NCBI GenBank assembly: GCA_963826165.1
Contig: CAWGWC010000014.1
Location: 115,987-179,986 of the forward strand
Reading direction: 5' to 3'
Source of the DNA: JACVRW01 sp963826165
GTDB lineage: Bacteria > Actinomycetota > Thermoleophilia > Solirubrobacterales > Thermoleophilaceae
Length of the DNA stretch: 64,000 nucleotides
Positions within the stretch are counted from its first letter, which is position 1; each line of letters opens with the position of its first letter. This document shows, in pieces, positions 35,388 through 43,012 of the stretch. Position numbers and translations under genes: made by a program. The notes beneath the pieces were generated by a model, which worked only from the letters and a program-made list of their open reading frames with translations, was not told where the DNA came from and searched no databases.

Positions 35388-36260
35388 ATGGACCGCCCCG
35401 ACCCCGCCCAACGCCCCGGTTTCCGGCGGCTTGCCGTACTGCTGTTCGCGGTCGGTGCCGCTGCCCTGGTGGCGGCCGCCGGCCTGTTCGCCTTCGGCCT
35501 CGGCGAAGACGGTGACGGTGACTCGGCGGGCGGGCCGGGCTTCGGCAACGGCGGCTTCGAGGCCGTGCCCGAGGCCAGCGCCGCTCCGCCTCCGGACACA
35601 GACACCCCGGCTGAGCCCGCGCAGCCCGCGAAGCCGGTGCGCGCCGAGCGACCGGAGGAGGCGTGTCACCCGATAGCCGTTCTGCGAGGACGCAGGGGCG
35701 TGACGCTGTACCGGACCCCCGGCGGGCGACCGCGCCTGAGGCTGTCGGCCAAGACCGAGTGGGGCTCGCCGCGGGTGTTCGGGGTGGTGCGCCGCCAGGG
35801 GGACTGGCTGGCGGTGCAGGCGTCAGGGCTCGACAACGGCGAGCTGGCCTGGCTGCCGGCCGAGCGGGCGATCAGCGACTGCGTGAGCTGGTCGTTGCAC
35901 GCCGACATATCGAAGCGTCGCCTGGTCGTGCGCGAGAACGGCAGGATCCGGCGCCGGATCACCGTGGCGGTGGGCCGGCCCGGAAACGACACACCCACCG
36001 GGCGCTTCTCGGTCACCGACAAGCTGCGCGTCACCGGGCCGGGATCGCCCTACGGCTGCTGCGTGCTCGCGCTCACCGGGCACCAGACCAACCTTCCGCC
36101 GGGATGGCCGGGCGGCGACCGGCTGGCGGTCCACCACACAAGCGACGAGGCCAGCATCGGGCTTCCCGCCAGCCTCGGCTGCCTTCGAGCGGGAGAGGCG
36201 CAGTCGCGTTGGTTGATCGAGACGGTCCCCCTGGGCGCGCCGATCTTCATCCGCTCCTAG
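35388..36260 (+). CDS. L,D-transpeptidase with SH3-like domain
   Basis: 290 residues. One N-terminal membrane helix (LAVLLFAVGAAALVAAAGLF), a Pro/Ala-rich linker (APPPDTDTPAEPAQPAKP), an SH3b-like region (about 95-165), then the YkuD catalytic domain with HHTSDEASIGLPASLGCLRAG, where His and Cys are the catalytic pair and Arg orients the substrate. It cross-links or remodels peptidoglycan outside the membrane. Nearby sigma factor is in the same direction after 30 bases. Confidence 0.9.
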   Translation: MDRPDPAQRPGFRRLAVLLFAVGAAALVAAAGLFAFGLGEDGDGDSAGGPGFGNGGFEAVPEASAAPPPDTDTPAEPAQPAKPVRAERPEEACHPIAVLRGRRGVTLYRTPGGRPRLRLSAKTEWGSPRVFGVVRRQGDWLAVQASGLDNGELAWLPAERAISDCVSWSLHADISKRRLVVRENGRIRRRITVAVGRPGNDTPTGRFSVTDKLRVTGPGSPYGCCVLALTGHQTNLPPGWPGGDRLAVHHTSDEASIGLPASLGCLRAGEAQSRWLIETVPLGAPIFIRS

Positions 36261-36289
36261 CCTCACAATCGAAGGCGCGCCGGCGTTCC

Positions 36290-36763
36290 ATGTCAGTGAA
36301 GCTGCCCCCGTTTCAGAGCCTGCTCGACGAGCACAGCGTGGAGATCTACCGCTTCCTGGTGGCCACGGCGGGGCCCGTCGACGCCGACGACGCCTTCCAG
36401 GAGACGTGGATCTCGGCGCTGCGCGCCTACCCGCGCCTGCGCCGGGCCGACAACCTGCGTGCCTGGCTCTATCGCATAGCCCAGAACAAGGCCACCGATA
36501 CCCACCGCTCGCGGGCTCGCCGGGCCGTGCCCGCGGGGCAGGTGCCCGAAGCTGCAGCTGCACCCGCCGCTGAGGGCGACCCGGAGCTCTGGGAGCGGCT
36601 TCGCGCCCTGCCCCCCAAGCAGCGAACGGCGGTCTTCTGCCGCTCGGTGCTCGGAATGCCCTACGCCGAGCTCGCCGTGCTCCTCGAATCATCCGAGGAC
36701 GCGGCGCGGCGCAACGTGCACGAGGGGCTCAAGCGACTGAGAGAGGAACTCGAACATGACTGA
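36290..36763 (+). CDS. ECF-type RNA polymerase sigma factor
   Basis: 157 residues. Region 2 is IYRFLVATAGPVDADDAFQE (core-binding DxxQE-type motif) with NLRAWLYRIAQNKATDTHR, and region 4 is LPPKQRTAVFCRSVLGMPYA followed by ELAVLLESSEDAARRNVHEG. It ends inside the start of the alkyltransferase gene (8-base overlap), so the two are co-translated. No anti-sigma gene is adjacent; the partner alkyltransferase may be a sensor or target (inference). Confidence 0.9.
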   Translation: MSVKLPPFQSLLDEHSVEIYRFLVATAGPVDADDAFQETWISALRAYPRLRRADNLRAWLYRIAQNKATDTHRSRARRAVPAGQVPEAAAAPAAEGDPELWERLRALPPKQRTAVFCRSVLGMPYAELAVLLESSEDAARRNVHEGLKRLREELEHD

Positions 36764-37355
36764 CATGGAACGCACACTGCGTCGCGCCGCCTCAGGGCTG
36801 CCGGCGGATGCGCCCGCGGTGCTCGACCGCGCGGAGTCAGAGGGCCTCGTCGACGTGGCCTACACCACGGCCGACTCGCCGCTCGGTCCGCTGGTGGTCG
36901 CCGCCACCGCGAAGGGGTTGGTGCGCGTGGCCTACGGCGAATACCGGCCCGAGGACGAGGTGTTGGCCGACCTGGCCGAGCGGATCTCTCCGCGCGTGCT
37001 CGAAGCGCCGGCGCGACTGGATCCGGTGCGCCGCGAGCTGGACGAGTACTTCGCCGGGGACCGGCGCGGCTTCGACCTGCCCATCGACTGGTCTCACCTG
37101 GCCGGATTCACCCGGGCGGTGCTGCGCGAGACGGCGCGCATCGGCTTCGGCGAGACCAGCACCTACGCGGCGGTGGCGGACGGCGCCGGAAGCCCGCGCG
37201 CCGTGCGAGCGGCGGGCAACGCGCTCGGCGCCAATCCGATGCCGGTCGTCGTGCCGTGCCACCGAGTGCTTCGCACCGGCGGCGCGCTGGGCGGCTATAC
37301 GGGCGGAGTGGAGCGCAAGGAGTTCCTGCTGCGGCTGGAGGGCGCCACCCTCTAG
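36756..37355 (+). CDS. ogt: methylated-DNA--protein-cysteine S-methyltransferase
   Basis: 199 residues. Repairs O6-alkylguanine by suicidal transfer to its active-site Cys. Catalytic MPVVVPCHRVLRTGGALGGY is intact, with the preceding RAVRAAGNALGANP arginine-finger/helix-turn-helix region. The first 30 residues (MTDMERTLRRAASGLPADAP) are an extension not needed for the domain and resemble short anti-sigma-like leaders, which may matter because the gene overlaps a sigma factor gene. Its stop meets the convergent methyltransferase-like gene in a shared CTAG. Confidence 0.93.
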   Translation: MTDMERTLRRAASGLPADAPAVLDRAESEGLVDVAYTTADSPLGPLVVAATAKGLVRVAYGEYRPEDEVLADLAERISPRVLEAPARLDPVRRELDEYFAGDRRGFDLPIDWSHLAGFTRAVLRETARIGFGETSTYAAVADGAGSPRAVRAAGNALGANPMPVVVPCHRVLRTGGALGGYTGGVERKEFLLRLEGATL

Positions 37356-38101
37356 CCGCGGCGCGGCGGCAGCGGCAGGAACGCCGACGTCCGGCGCACG
37401 TACTCGGCGTACCCCGGCCGCCGTTCGCCGATGTCCCGCTCGAGCAGCGCGGCGCCCGAGACTCGCACCAGCAGCACGGCCATCACCACCGGGCCGATGA
37501 CCGTCCACCAGGTGCCGCCGGCCGGCAGCACCACCAGCCAGAGACCGAGCCACACGCACGCATCCCCGAAGTAGTTGGGGTGCCGGGTGTAGCGCCACAG
37601 GCCGCGGTCCATCACCTGCCCCGAGGATCCTGGATCCGCGCGAAACCGCGTGAGCTGGAGGTCGCCCACAGTCTCGAACACCATGCCGAGCAGGTAGAGC
37701 GCCAGACCCGGGACGATCGTCGCGTCGAGCGCCTCGCTCGCCTGGGCGCCCACCTGGAGCGGCAGCGAGATCACCAGCACGAGCACGCCCTGGAGACCGA
37801 AGATCCAGACGAGGCTCCAGCGCGTGAACCGGTCACCCTCGCGTTCGCGCAGCTTGGCGTAGCGACGGTCCTCGTGAGGGTCACCGCGCTTACGCCTCCC
37901 GAGGTGCACGGCCAGGCGAAGACCCCACGCCGCAGTGAGACCGAACAGCAGCCAGCGGCGAGCCGGGTTGCCGTCACCGGCCAGCGCGCCCACCACGGCC
38001 ACCAGCACGAAGGCCGGCCCCCACATCACGTCGACGATCGATACGTCGCGGCGGCGGGTCGCCTCAGCCCAGAGCGCCAGCATGAGCGCAGCGGTGACCA
38101 C
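37352..38101 (-). CDS. DUF1295 / isoprenylcysteine methyltransferase-like membrane protein
   Basis: 249 residues from GTG 38101 (no better start upstream before the neighbouring stop). Six or seven membrane helices. Conserved C-terminal NAD(P)H/SAM-site-like sequence GLWRYTRHPNYFGDACVWLG and ERRPGYAEYVRRTSAFLPLP place it in the steroid 5-alpha-reductase C-terminal (DUF1295) family. Enzymatic substrate unknown. Confidence 0.85.
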   Translation of the reverse strand: MVTAALMLALWAEATRRRDVSIVDVMWGPAFVLVAVVGALAGDGNPARRWLLFGLTAAWGLRLAVHLGRRKRGDPHEDRRYAKLREREGDRFTRWSLVWIFGLQGVLVLVISLPLQVGAQASEALDATIVPGLALYLLGMVFETVGDLQLTRFRADPGSSGQVMDRGLWRYTRHPNYFGDACVWLGLWLVVLPAGGTWWTVIGPVVMAVLLVRVSGAALLERDIGERRPGYAEYVRRTSAFLPLPPRRG

Positions 38102-38139
38102 GGTGGCGAGCGGTAGAACCTCGCCCGGCCCGGTCAGAT

Positions 38140-39009
38140 CTACGCCGTCGCCCCGTTCGCGTGCCCATCGAGAGTCCAGAAGCCGTCGAAGCCCACGTGC
38201 TCCTCGTCGGCGACCCGACCGAGCTGCTCGCGCGCGTCCTCGAGAGATATGTCGCACACCACCGCGATCTCCTTCGAGGCGAGCGGCGTGCTCGCCCAGT
38301 CGAGCACCTCCTCCACGGACTCGGGCGGGTCACGGCGCTCGAGGGAAGGCACGAGGTTGGCCGTGATCACGTCGTAGACGTTGAAGGGCTGAAAGCCCGG
38401 CACGGCGATGCGCACGCCGTCGGCCAGCCGCTGAATCTCGTACGAGGGACACGTGTAGCGCCGGCCCCCCGACCAGTTGGCGAGCTTGTCGTCGAGTACC
38501 CGCGCGGCTGGCATCGGCTGGCGCGCCTCGGCCAGGTCGTCACGCAGCTCCTGCTCGGTCTCGGGCTGCGCGGCCCACTCGTCCAGCTGCGCGGGGTCGA
38601 GGCCGGCGTCGCGGGCGGCTCCCTGGATGGTCTCCTCCTCATCGAGGAGCTGCCCGGAGAAGTGACGGACCCGCAGCCGCCTGAGCAGCGCGCGCATCTC
38701 GTCCGGAGCGTGGCGCCGGGCGGCGACGATCGCCCGACAGGCCGGGATAGTGGCCGCCATCCGCGACCGCTCGTCGGTGTCGATGGGCATGCCGTGGTCA
38801 TGGGCGATCCGCTTGAAGGCACTTGACTGCTCCTTCGGGCCGAAGCCGCGCTCCTCGTAGTCGGAGGGCGCTTCCGCCAGCCCTACCACTCGCACCTCCC
38901 AATCGAGGCAGTCGCCGTACAACCAGCGCAGTCGCTGGCGAAAGGGCTCGGCGCTGTAGGCCCACGGGCAGCCCGGATCGGTGAACTCGGTGATGAGGAC
39001 GTCGGCCAT
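38140..39009 (-). CDS. DsbA-family protein (FrnE-like thioredoxin fold)
   Basis: 289 residues from ATG 39009. Thioredoxin fold with an inserted helical domain. The first motif is FTDPGCPWAYS, so only one cysteine of the usual CxxC remains (C-P-W-A), as in FrnE/2-hydroxychromene-isomerase-like members. The middle RMAATIPACRAIVAARRHAP and the later VPGFQPFNVYDVI cis-Pro region fit. Cytoplasmic, no signal peptide. Last host gene before the integrated element. Confidence 0.85.
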   Translation of the reverse strand: MADVLITEFTDPGCPWAYSAEPFRQRLRWLYGDCLDWEVRVVGLAEAPSDYEERGFGPKEQSSAFKRIAHDHGMPIDTDERSRMAATIPACRAIVAARRHAPDEMRALLRRLRVRHFSGQLLDEEETIQGAARDAGLDPAQLDEWAAQPETEQELRDDLAEARQPMPAARVLDDKLANWSGGRRYTCPSYEIQRLADGVRIAVPGFQPFNVYDVITANLVPSLERRDPPESVEEVLDWASTPLASKEIAVVCDISLEDAREQLGRVADEEHVGFDGFWTLDGHANGATA

Positions 39010-39034
39010 CGGCCCTGCATTCTGCCGACCTCTA

Positions 39035-39089
39035 CGGAGAGGGAGGGATTCGAACCCTCGATGGAGCGTGAACCCCATACTCGCTTAGC
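39035..39089 (-). repeat. attL-type site: displaced 3' half of tRNA-Ser(GCU)
   Basis: 55 bases identical to 42958-43012. It spans from the discriminator base through the T and variable arms to the first base of the anticodon, and the homology stops exactly there. It has no 5' half, so it is not a functional tRNA. Confidence 0.93.
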
Positions 39090-39176
39090 GTCTTTGGGGT
39101 TTGTCAGGGGGTTTTGTCTGGTCGCCGTTTGGCTCAGGAGTGCGACTTTGGGGCCTTGCGCGGACCTGGCTATGTC

Positions 39177-39212
39177 ACGTCAGCCGGTGACGTTGCGCTC
39201 ACCGGCTGACGT
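39177..39212. terminator. stem-loop after the tetR gene
   Basis: Perfect 14-bp inverted repeat (ACGTCAGCCGGTGA and its complement) with an 8-base loop, 16 bases beyond the tetR stop on the minus strand. Likely terminator; no T-run. The nearby 39090-39176 shows no gene. Confidence 0.6.
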
Positions 39213-39227
39213 CAGTGTCCGGCTATC

Positions 39228-39833
39228 TCAGGGGCGCCGGCTTGGGGTGCCGAAGGTGCGTAGGACGTGTTCGAGGGTCGAGGCGATCAGTTCGTGCGTC
39301 TGTTCGCGGGTGGCGTCGCCTTGTAGCCAGCGTCTGGTTGCGGCTCGGTTGAGCCCGGTCCAGCACTCGAGCGCGTCGCGCAGTCGTGGCGAGTCGTCGG
39401 CGAGTTCGGCGTGGCGAGCCGCGACCAGCGCGACGGCGCGGCGCACGAGGTCGAGGACGACGGCCCTGACGTCGGGGTCGGCGATGTCCTCGCCGACCCC
39501 GAGCGTGCCGAGCCAGATCATGCGGTTCTGCTCAGTCCAGTCGAGCCAGCGCGACACGCTGTCCGCGAGGCGGGCCCGGGCGCTGCGGCCCACGGGCGCC
39601 GGAAGTTGTTGCTCGCGCATGGTGCCGAGCCGCTCGAGCAGCGCGATGTAGACCTCCTTGCGGCCACCGAAGTAGTGGTGCACGAGCCCGCGCGTGACGC
39701 CGGCGGCGTGCGCGATGTCCTCGATCGAGACCTCGTCGTAGCCGCGCGCCGCGAACAGCGCGTTGGCCGCGTCGAGGATCTGTTCGCGGCGCCGCTCGGG
39801 GGCGAGGCGGCTGTACCTGGGCGTGGTGCTCAT
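39228..39833 (-). CDS. TetR-family transcriptional regulator
   Basis: 201 residues. N-terminal helix-turn-helix RREQILDAANALFAARGYDE, VSIEDIAHAAGVTRGLVHHY and FGGRKEVYIALLERL is a clear TetR domain; the C-terminal ligand domain is helical (LADSVSRWLDWTEQNRMIWL). It is divergently placed from the element's other genes, with an interrupted palindrome (TGTTGTTG at 39848 and CAACAACA at 39898) in its own upstream region that could be an operator. It is the only regulator in the element. Confidence 0.92.
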   Translation of the reverse strand: MSTTPRYSRLAPERRREQILDAANALFAARGYDEVSIEDIAHAAGVTRGLVHHYFGGRKEVYIALLERLGTMREQQLPAPVGRSARARLADSVSRWLDWTEQNRMIWLGTLGVGEDIADPDVRAVVLDLVRRAVALVAARHAELADDSPRLRDALECWTGLNRAATRRWLQGDATREQTHELIASTLEHVLRTFGTPSRRP

Positions 39834-40009
39834 AAGGGAAGCCTAAATGTTGTTGGCGATCCGTCAAGAGCCGTATTAGCATTTTGTCAACAACAACGCG
39901 CTGGCACTCACGGGGTCAGGACATTCGGCTGATCGACGCGGAGCGCTGTCTACGCGGGTAGTGCTGCCGGCAGTCGCCGACCGGACCAACCCAACGAAGG
40001 GAGAAAGAC

Positions 40010-40336
40010 TTGAAGGGCTACAAGAGGACGATCGCCATCGGTGTGATCGCCTGCTCCGGGGTCTGTGCCCTGGGCGGTGCAGTCACCGAGGACGAGGCAG
40101 AGGCGAAGACATCTGCAGCGACCATTCAGGCCAGGATCAAGGCGAAGACGCGCTCCCACGTGACGGCCACGTTCGGGAAGCTCTACGCCTTCGGCGTGTA
40201 CGGCAAGTGCGACGTGGCCGGGCGCCTGTGGTTCTGTGACTGGACCGGCCGTCAGAGCGGCTGGCGCTGGGACGGCACGACGATCGGGATGCTTCGCAAC
40301 GGTCGCCCATACGACGCCTTCAGCTACTCGGCCTGA
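40010..40336 (+). CDS. small exported protein of the tRNA-Ser element
   Basis: 108 residues from TTG 40010, which has a good ribosome site (AAGGGAG). Signal-like N-terminus KGYKRTIAIGVIACSGVCAL, then a short domain with two cysteines and many aromatic residues (GVYGKCDVAGRLWFCDWTGR, QSGWRWDGTTIGML). I do not recognise the family. Its stop overlaps the ATG of the next small gene (TGATG), so the genes are translationally coupled. Confidence 0.65.
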   Translation: MKGYKRTIAIGVIACSGVCALGGAVTEDEAEAKTSAATIQARIKAKTRSHVTATFGKLYAFGVYGKCDVAGRLWFCDWTGRQSGWRWDGTTIGMLRNGRPYDAFSYSA

Positions 40337-40352
40337 TGGTCATCGCACTGAT
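40331..40352 (+). repeat. 22-bp direct repeat over a TGATG coupling junction, copy 1
   Basis: Identical to 40486-40507. It covers the stop of one gene and the first six codons (MVIALI) of the next. Confidence 0.85.
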
Positions 40353-40491
40353 AGTGATCCTGGTGCTCGGGCTGCTCAGCGCGCTGGTGGCGCTGGCCTG
40401 TGCTCGCGTTGCTGGTCTGCCGCATGCCGCGCCGATTGTGCCGGCTGTTGAGAACGCTGAGGCCAAGGCAGTCGAGGAGGTCGGTGCCTGA
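40336..40491 (+). CDS. 51-residue single-span membrane peptide
   Basis: Reads MVIALIVILVLGLLSALVAL and continues to an acidic/alanine tail (VENAEAKAVEEVGA). One membrane helix at the very N-terminus, short tail of about 25 residues. Both ends use TGATG overlaps with the neighbours. The first 22 bases of this gene's junction are repeated exactly at the junction with the glycosyltransferase (40331-40352 and 40486-40507), so it may have arisen from duplication of the glycosyltransferase start. Confidence 0.6.
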   Translation: MVIALIVILVLGLLSALVALACARVAGLPHAAPIVPAVENAEAKAVEEVGA

Positions 40492-40507
40492 TGGTCATCG
40501 CACTGAT
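40486..40507 (+). repeat. 22-bp direct repeat over a TGATG coupling junction, copy 2
   Basis: Identical to 40331-40352; here it forms the start of the GT2 gene. The spacing of 155 bases would allow loss of the 51-residue gene by homologous recombination. Confidence 0.85.
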
Positions 40508-41498
40508 CCCAGCTCACAACGAGCAGGAGACCATCCGTGAGGCGATCGCAGCCGTGCAGGAGCAGGTCGACCGCGTGATCGTGGTCGCTGACAACTGCAC
40601 GGACGACACCGCCGAGCTGGCTCGCCTGAGCGGAGCCGACGTCTTCGAGACGATCGACAACCGCGCCAAGAAGGCGGGCGGACTCAACCAGGCGTTGGGT
40701 GCACTGCTGCCGGCGGCCGGCAATGAGGACTACTTCCTCGTCACCGACGCCGACTCGAGGATTGTGCCCGGCTTCGTCGAGGAAGCGCTCGCTCGCTTCG
40801 CCCACCCTGGTGTGGGCGGCGTCGGTGGTGTCTTTCACGGCGACCCCGGTGGCGGCCTGGTGGGCTGGCTGCAGCGCAACGAGTACGCCCGTTATGCCCG
40901 TGACATCGGTCGCAAGAAGGGCAAGGCTCGGGTGCTGACCGGTACCGCCACGATGCTGCCTGTGCCCGTCCTGCGTGAGCTGGTCGACGGGCGTGGTCAC
41001 GTCTACGACGAGGAGGTGCTGACCGAGGACAACGAGCTCTCGCTCGCGATCCAGACCCTCGGCCACAAGATCGCCTCACCGACAGGGTGCGCCGTGCACA
41101 CGGAGATCATGCCGACCTGGCGTGAGCTCTGGCAGCAGCGCATCCGCTGGCAGCGAGGGGCGATCGAGAACCTTGGCCAGTACGGGCTCACCCGCGTGAC
41201 GCTGCCCTACTTCGGACAGCAGCTGATGATGGCCGTCGGTCTGGCCGCCATGTCGCTGTTGCTGTATGTGGTGGTGCGCAGCACGATCGAGGAGGGCCTG
41301 ACCTTCCACGCGACCGTGTTGACACCCCTGATCGTGATCTTCATCGCTGAACGGGTCGTGACCGTGCGCAAGCGCGGTAAGCGGGCTCAGCTCGGTGCGT
41401 CCGTGCTGATGCTCGAGTTCTTGTTCGACCTGTTCCTGCAAGCCGTACTGCTGACGGCGGCATTGCAGGCCATCACCAAGCGTCAGCGCAACTGGTAG
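40491..41498 (+). CDS. processive family 2 glycosyltransferase, membrane-bound
   Basis: 335 residues. GT-A domain: IPAHNEQETIREAIAAVQEQ, VVADNCTDDTAELA, the DxD motif in VTDADSRIVPG, catalytic EEVLTEDNELSLAIQ and the processive QxxRW motif in WQQRIRWQRGAIENLGQYG. The last 100 residues contain three membrane helices. This arrangement is that of cellulose-, hyaluronan- or poly-N-acetylglucosamine synthase-like enzymes that make and export a linear polysaccharide. It is the only enzyme in the mobile element and so probably defines its effect on the host (cell-surface change). Substrate unknown. Confidence 0.88.
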   Translation: MVIALIPAHNEQETIREAIAAVQEQVDRVIVVADNCTDDTAELARLSGADVFETIDNRAKKAGGLNQALGALLPAAGNEDYFLVTDADSRIVPGFVEEALARFAHPGVGGVGGVFHGDPGGGLVGWLQRNEYARYARDIGRKKGKARVLTGTATMLPVPVLRELVDGRGHVYDEEVLTEDNELSLAIQTLGHKIASPTGCAVHTEIMPTWRELWQQRIRWQRGAIENLGQYGLTRVTLPYFGQQLMMAVGLAAMSLLLYVVVRSTIEEGLTFHATVLTPLIVIFIAERVVTVRKRGKRAQLGASVLMLEFLFDLFLQAVLLTAALQAITKRQRNW

Positions 41499-41514
41499 GA
41501 GGAGGTGAAATCGA

Positions 41515-41667
41515 ATGTACGGAAAGTCCACACTTGCCGCCGGTAGCGCCGGTGGCGCCATGCTGCCCTTCACGGGCGGCGACGTAATTCTCACCGTGGT
41601 CGCTCTCCTGACCGTGTTGTTCGCGGTCCTGGCCGGCACCAAGCTCTTGCCGGCTCGTCAGGCCTAG
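41515..41667 (+). CDS. 50-residue LPFTG peptide with membrane helix
   Basis: Strong ribosome site (GGAGGAGGTGA). The product begins MYGKSTLAAGSAGGAMLPFT and continues as G-G-D, a hydrophobic helix (VILTVVALLTVLFAVLAG), then a short basic tail (TKLLPARQA). LPFTG, hydrophobic span and positive tail form a complete sortase sorting signal, but there is almost no protein in front of it and no separate signal peptide. It may be a wall-anchored micropeptide or simply a small membrane partner of the glycosyltransferase. Previously unrecognised by me. Confidence 0.6.
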   Translation: MYGKSTLAAGSAGGAMLPFTGGDVILTVVALLTVLFAVLAGTKLLPARQA

Positions 41668-41749
41668 GGCGAGTGGCGGGAGCGACCAGGGGAACCTGGT
41701 CGTTGCCGCCAGTCGACCGACTGGGTCAACCAGCAAAAGGGACAAGACG

Positions 41750-41974
41750 ATGGAGCCGACCAAGCCGCAGCAGAAGATGCTCGTCAAGCTCGAGGAGATC
41801 GGCGAGCTGGAGGACGTGAGCGTGCGCGGCGACGTCTTTCTGTGGCTGGCCGGCGTGCGCCTGCGTATCGAGGAAAACGGACGTGTGCGCTACTTCGACG
41901 GAGCGTCTTCTGATACGAACTCGGGCGCCTACGTCGGCCTGATCCGGCTGCGCGAGCAAGTAGCTGACGGCTGA
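41750..41974 (+). CDS. 74-residue protein of unknown function
   Basis: Short mixed alpha/beta protein, acidic N-terminal half (MLVKLEEIGELEDVSVRGDV) and a beta-rich middle (LWLAGVRLRIEENGRVRYFD). A purine-rich site (AAAAGGGAC) precedes the ATG. No family recognised. Last recognisable gene of the element. Confidence 0.6.
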   Translation: MEPTKPQQKMLVKLEEIGELEDVSVRGDVFLWLAGVRLRIEENGRVRYFDGASSDTNSGAYVGLIRLREQVADG

Positions 41975-42957
41975 TTGACGGGAGCGGGTGTTGCACCGCG
42001 CGCGGCTCCCGTCGGATTCTACGGCTCGCGGTTGGCCCGGCGGTCGTAGTGTTCGACCAGGGTCCCGTCGGACCCGACCGCGAGCCCGTCCCTGGACTGT
42101 TAGGCGCCGTCCGCCACCGTTCCCGCCCTCCCCCTCGGGGGTGCCCCCACCCCCCGGGCCGGGTCACATGGAGGGTTGACTCAGCTGACTCGTGCGCGTG
42201 AGCGAGCGTGCGCGGTGGGCGTGCGGCCGGTCGAGCTCAGGTGGCAGGGCGAAGCTCGGGGTGTGCTGATCACTGTGGGTGGGATACGGGCCGGCACCGA
42301 GGGCGCCGGGGTGGTGCGCCGGGAGCAGCAACCACGTCGATCGGTCTGTCGGGGAGCCCCCCGTGCGCTTCGGAAGAGCGAGGGCAACCGCGAGGACCAC
42401 GGTCCCCCGTCCGGAAGGATCGAGCTGTGGTCCCCGTCCGGAAGCCGCGAGGACCACGGCCCCCGTCAGACGCGCCGCCGAGTACGGGCCACGGTCCCCG
42501 ATCGCCGGCCGAGGGAGCCATGACCACGCTTTGCGGCCGGTGTCCCGCACAGGGGCGCCCCCTACTTACAGAGCAGGGACGCGCCCGCCAGGCCGCTCGG
42601 GGAGCGGGATCGCCGGGGGCTGGAAAGCACGTGGAAACGCGGGAGGGGTGCTGCCGGCCCTGCCTCGGGCCGAACCGCCCGTTAGCGCACCTACGGGCGC
42701 AGTTACTCGCGCGCGAGCTCCGCCGTCGCGCTGGGTGAGCGGGCGATATGGGCGTGCGCGTTGGGCCTGTTCTCGGCCTGCGCGTTGTGCCAAGCGCGTG
42801 GGGCCGTGGGGGTCGCGCGGGTGGGTGTGCGGGGGCTGCGGCCGGTGGCGTCTTTCCAATGCGCTTTCCAACCGGGCCTTGGGGCGATGGGGGCGAGTTG
42901 GCGGCTGGCCGGCGGGGGGGTGGGCCATCCCGCTTGTGGTGCGGGTTTGGGGGGAAG
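41975..42957. other. non-coding right part of the element
   Basis: About 980 bases without a convincing gene on either strand: long open frames exist only because of the high GC content and are low-complexity Arg/Pro/Gly sequence. The notable content is a set of iteron-like repeats at 42394-42503 (separate entry). This could be an origin or recombination region. Confidence 0.5.
42394..42503 (+). repeat. four iteron-like direct repeats
   Basis: Four copies of a degenerate unit close to G-[AG]CCACGGTCCCCG-[TA]C start at about 42394, 42424, 42451 and 42486, spaced 27-35 bases (roughly three helical turns). Copies 1 and 2 also share the suffix CGTCCGGAAG. The pattern resembles binding sites for a replication or regulatory protein. 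Confidence 0.5.
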
Positions 42958-43012
42958 CGGAGAGGGAGGGATTCGAACCCTCGATGGAGCGTGAACCCCA
43001 TACTCGCTTAGC
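42958..43012 (-). repeat. attR-type site inside tRNA-Ser(GCU)
   Basis: Right copy of the 55-bp perfect repeat, forming the 3' half of the functional tRNA from the anticodon to the discriminator. Ends are sharp on both sides, which marks the crossover segment. Confidence 0.93.

Larger units (their letters stand above)
39035..43012. mobile_element. 3.9-kb element integrated in tRNA-Ser(GCU), no integrase seen
   Basis: The block is flanked by a perfect 55-bp direct repeat equal to the 3' part of the tRNA-Ser gene at its right end. The intact tRNA has been rebuilt by the element; the displaced original 3' end is the left copy. Inside are a TetR regulator, two small membrane/exported proteins, a GT2 glycosyltransferase, an LPFTG peptide, a 74-residue protein and a 980-base region with iteron-like repeats. 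No tyrosine or serine recombinase is visible, so it is either a remnant or an element mobilised in trans. Confidence 0.8.

Noticed and set aside
38980..39078. Longer N-terminus for the DsbA-like protein (MGFTLHRGFESLPLR)
   Set aside because: It reads through the displaced tRNA-Ser 3' end; ATG 39009 gives the normal start of the fold.
42176..42738. Several long frames on both strands in the right arm of the element
   Set aside because: Low-complexity Arg/Pro/Gly/Ser translation typical of very GC-rich non-coding DNA; no ribosome site or family pattern.
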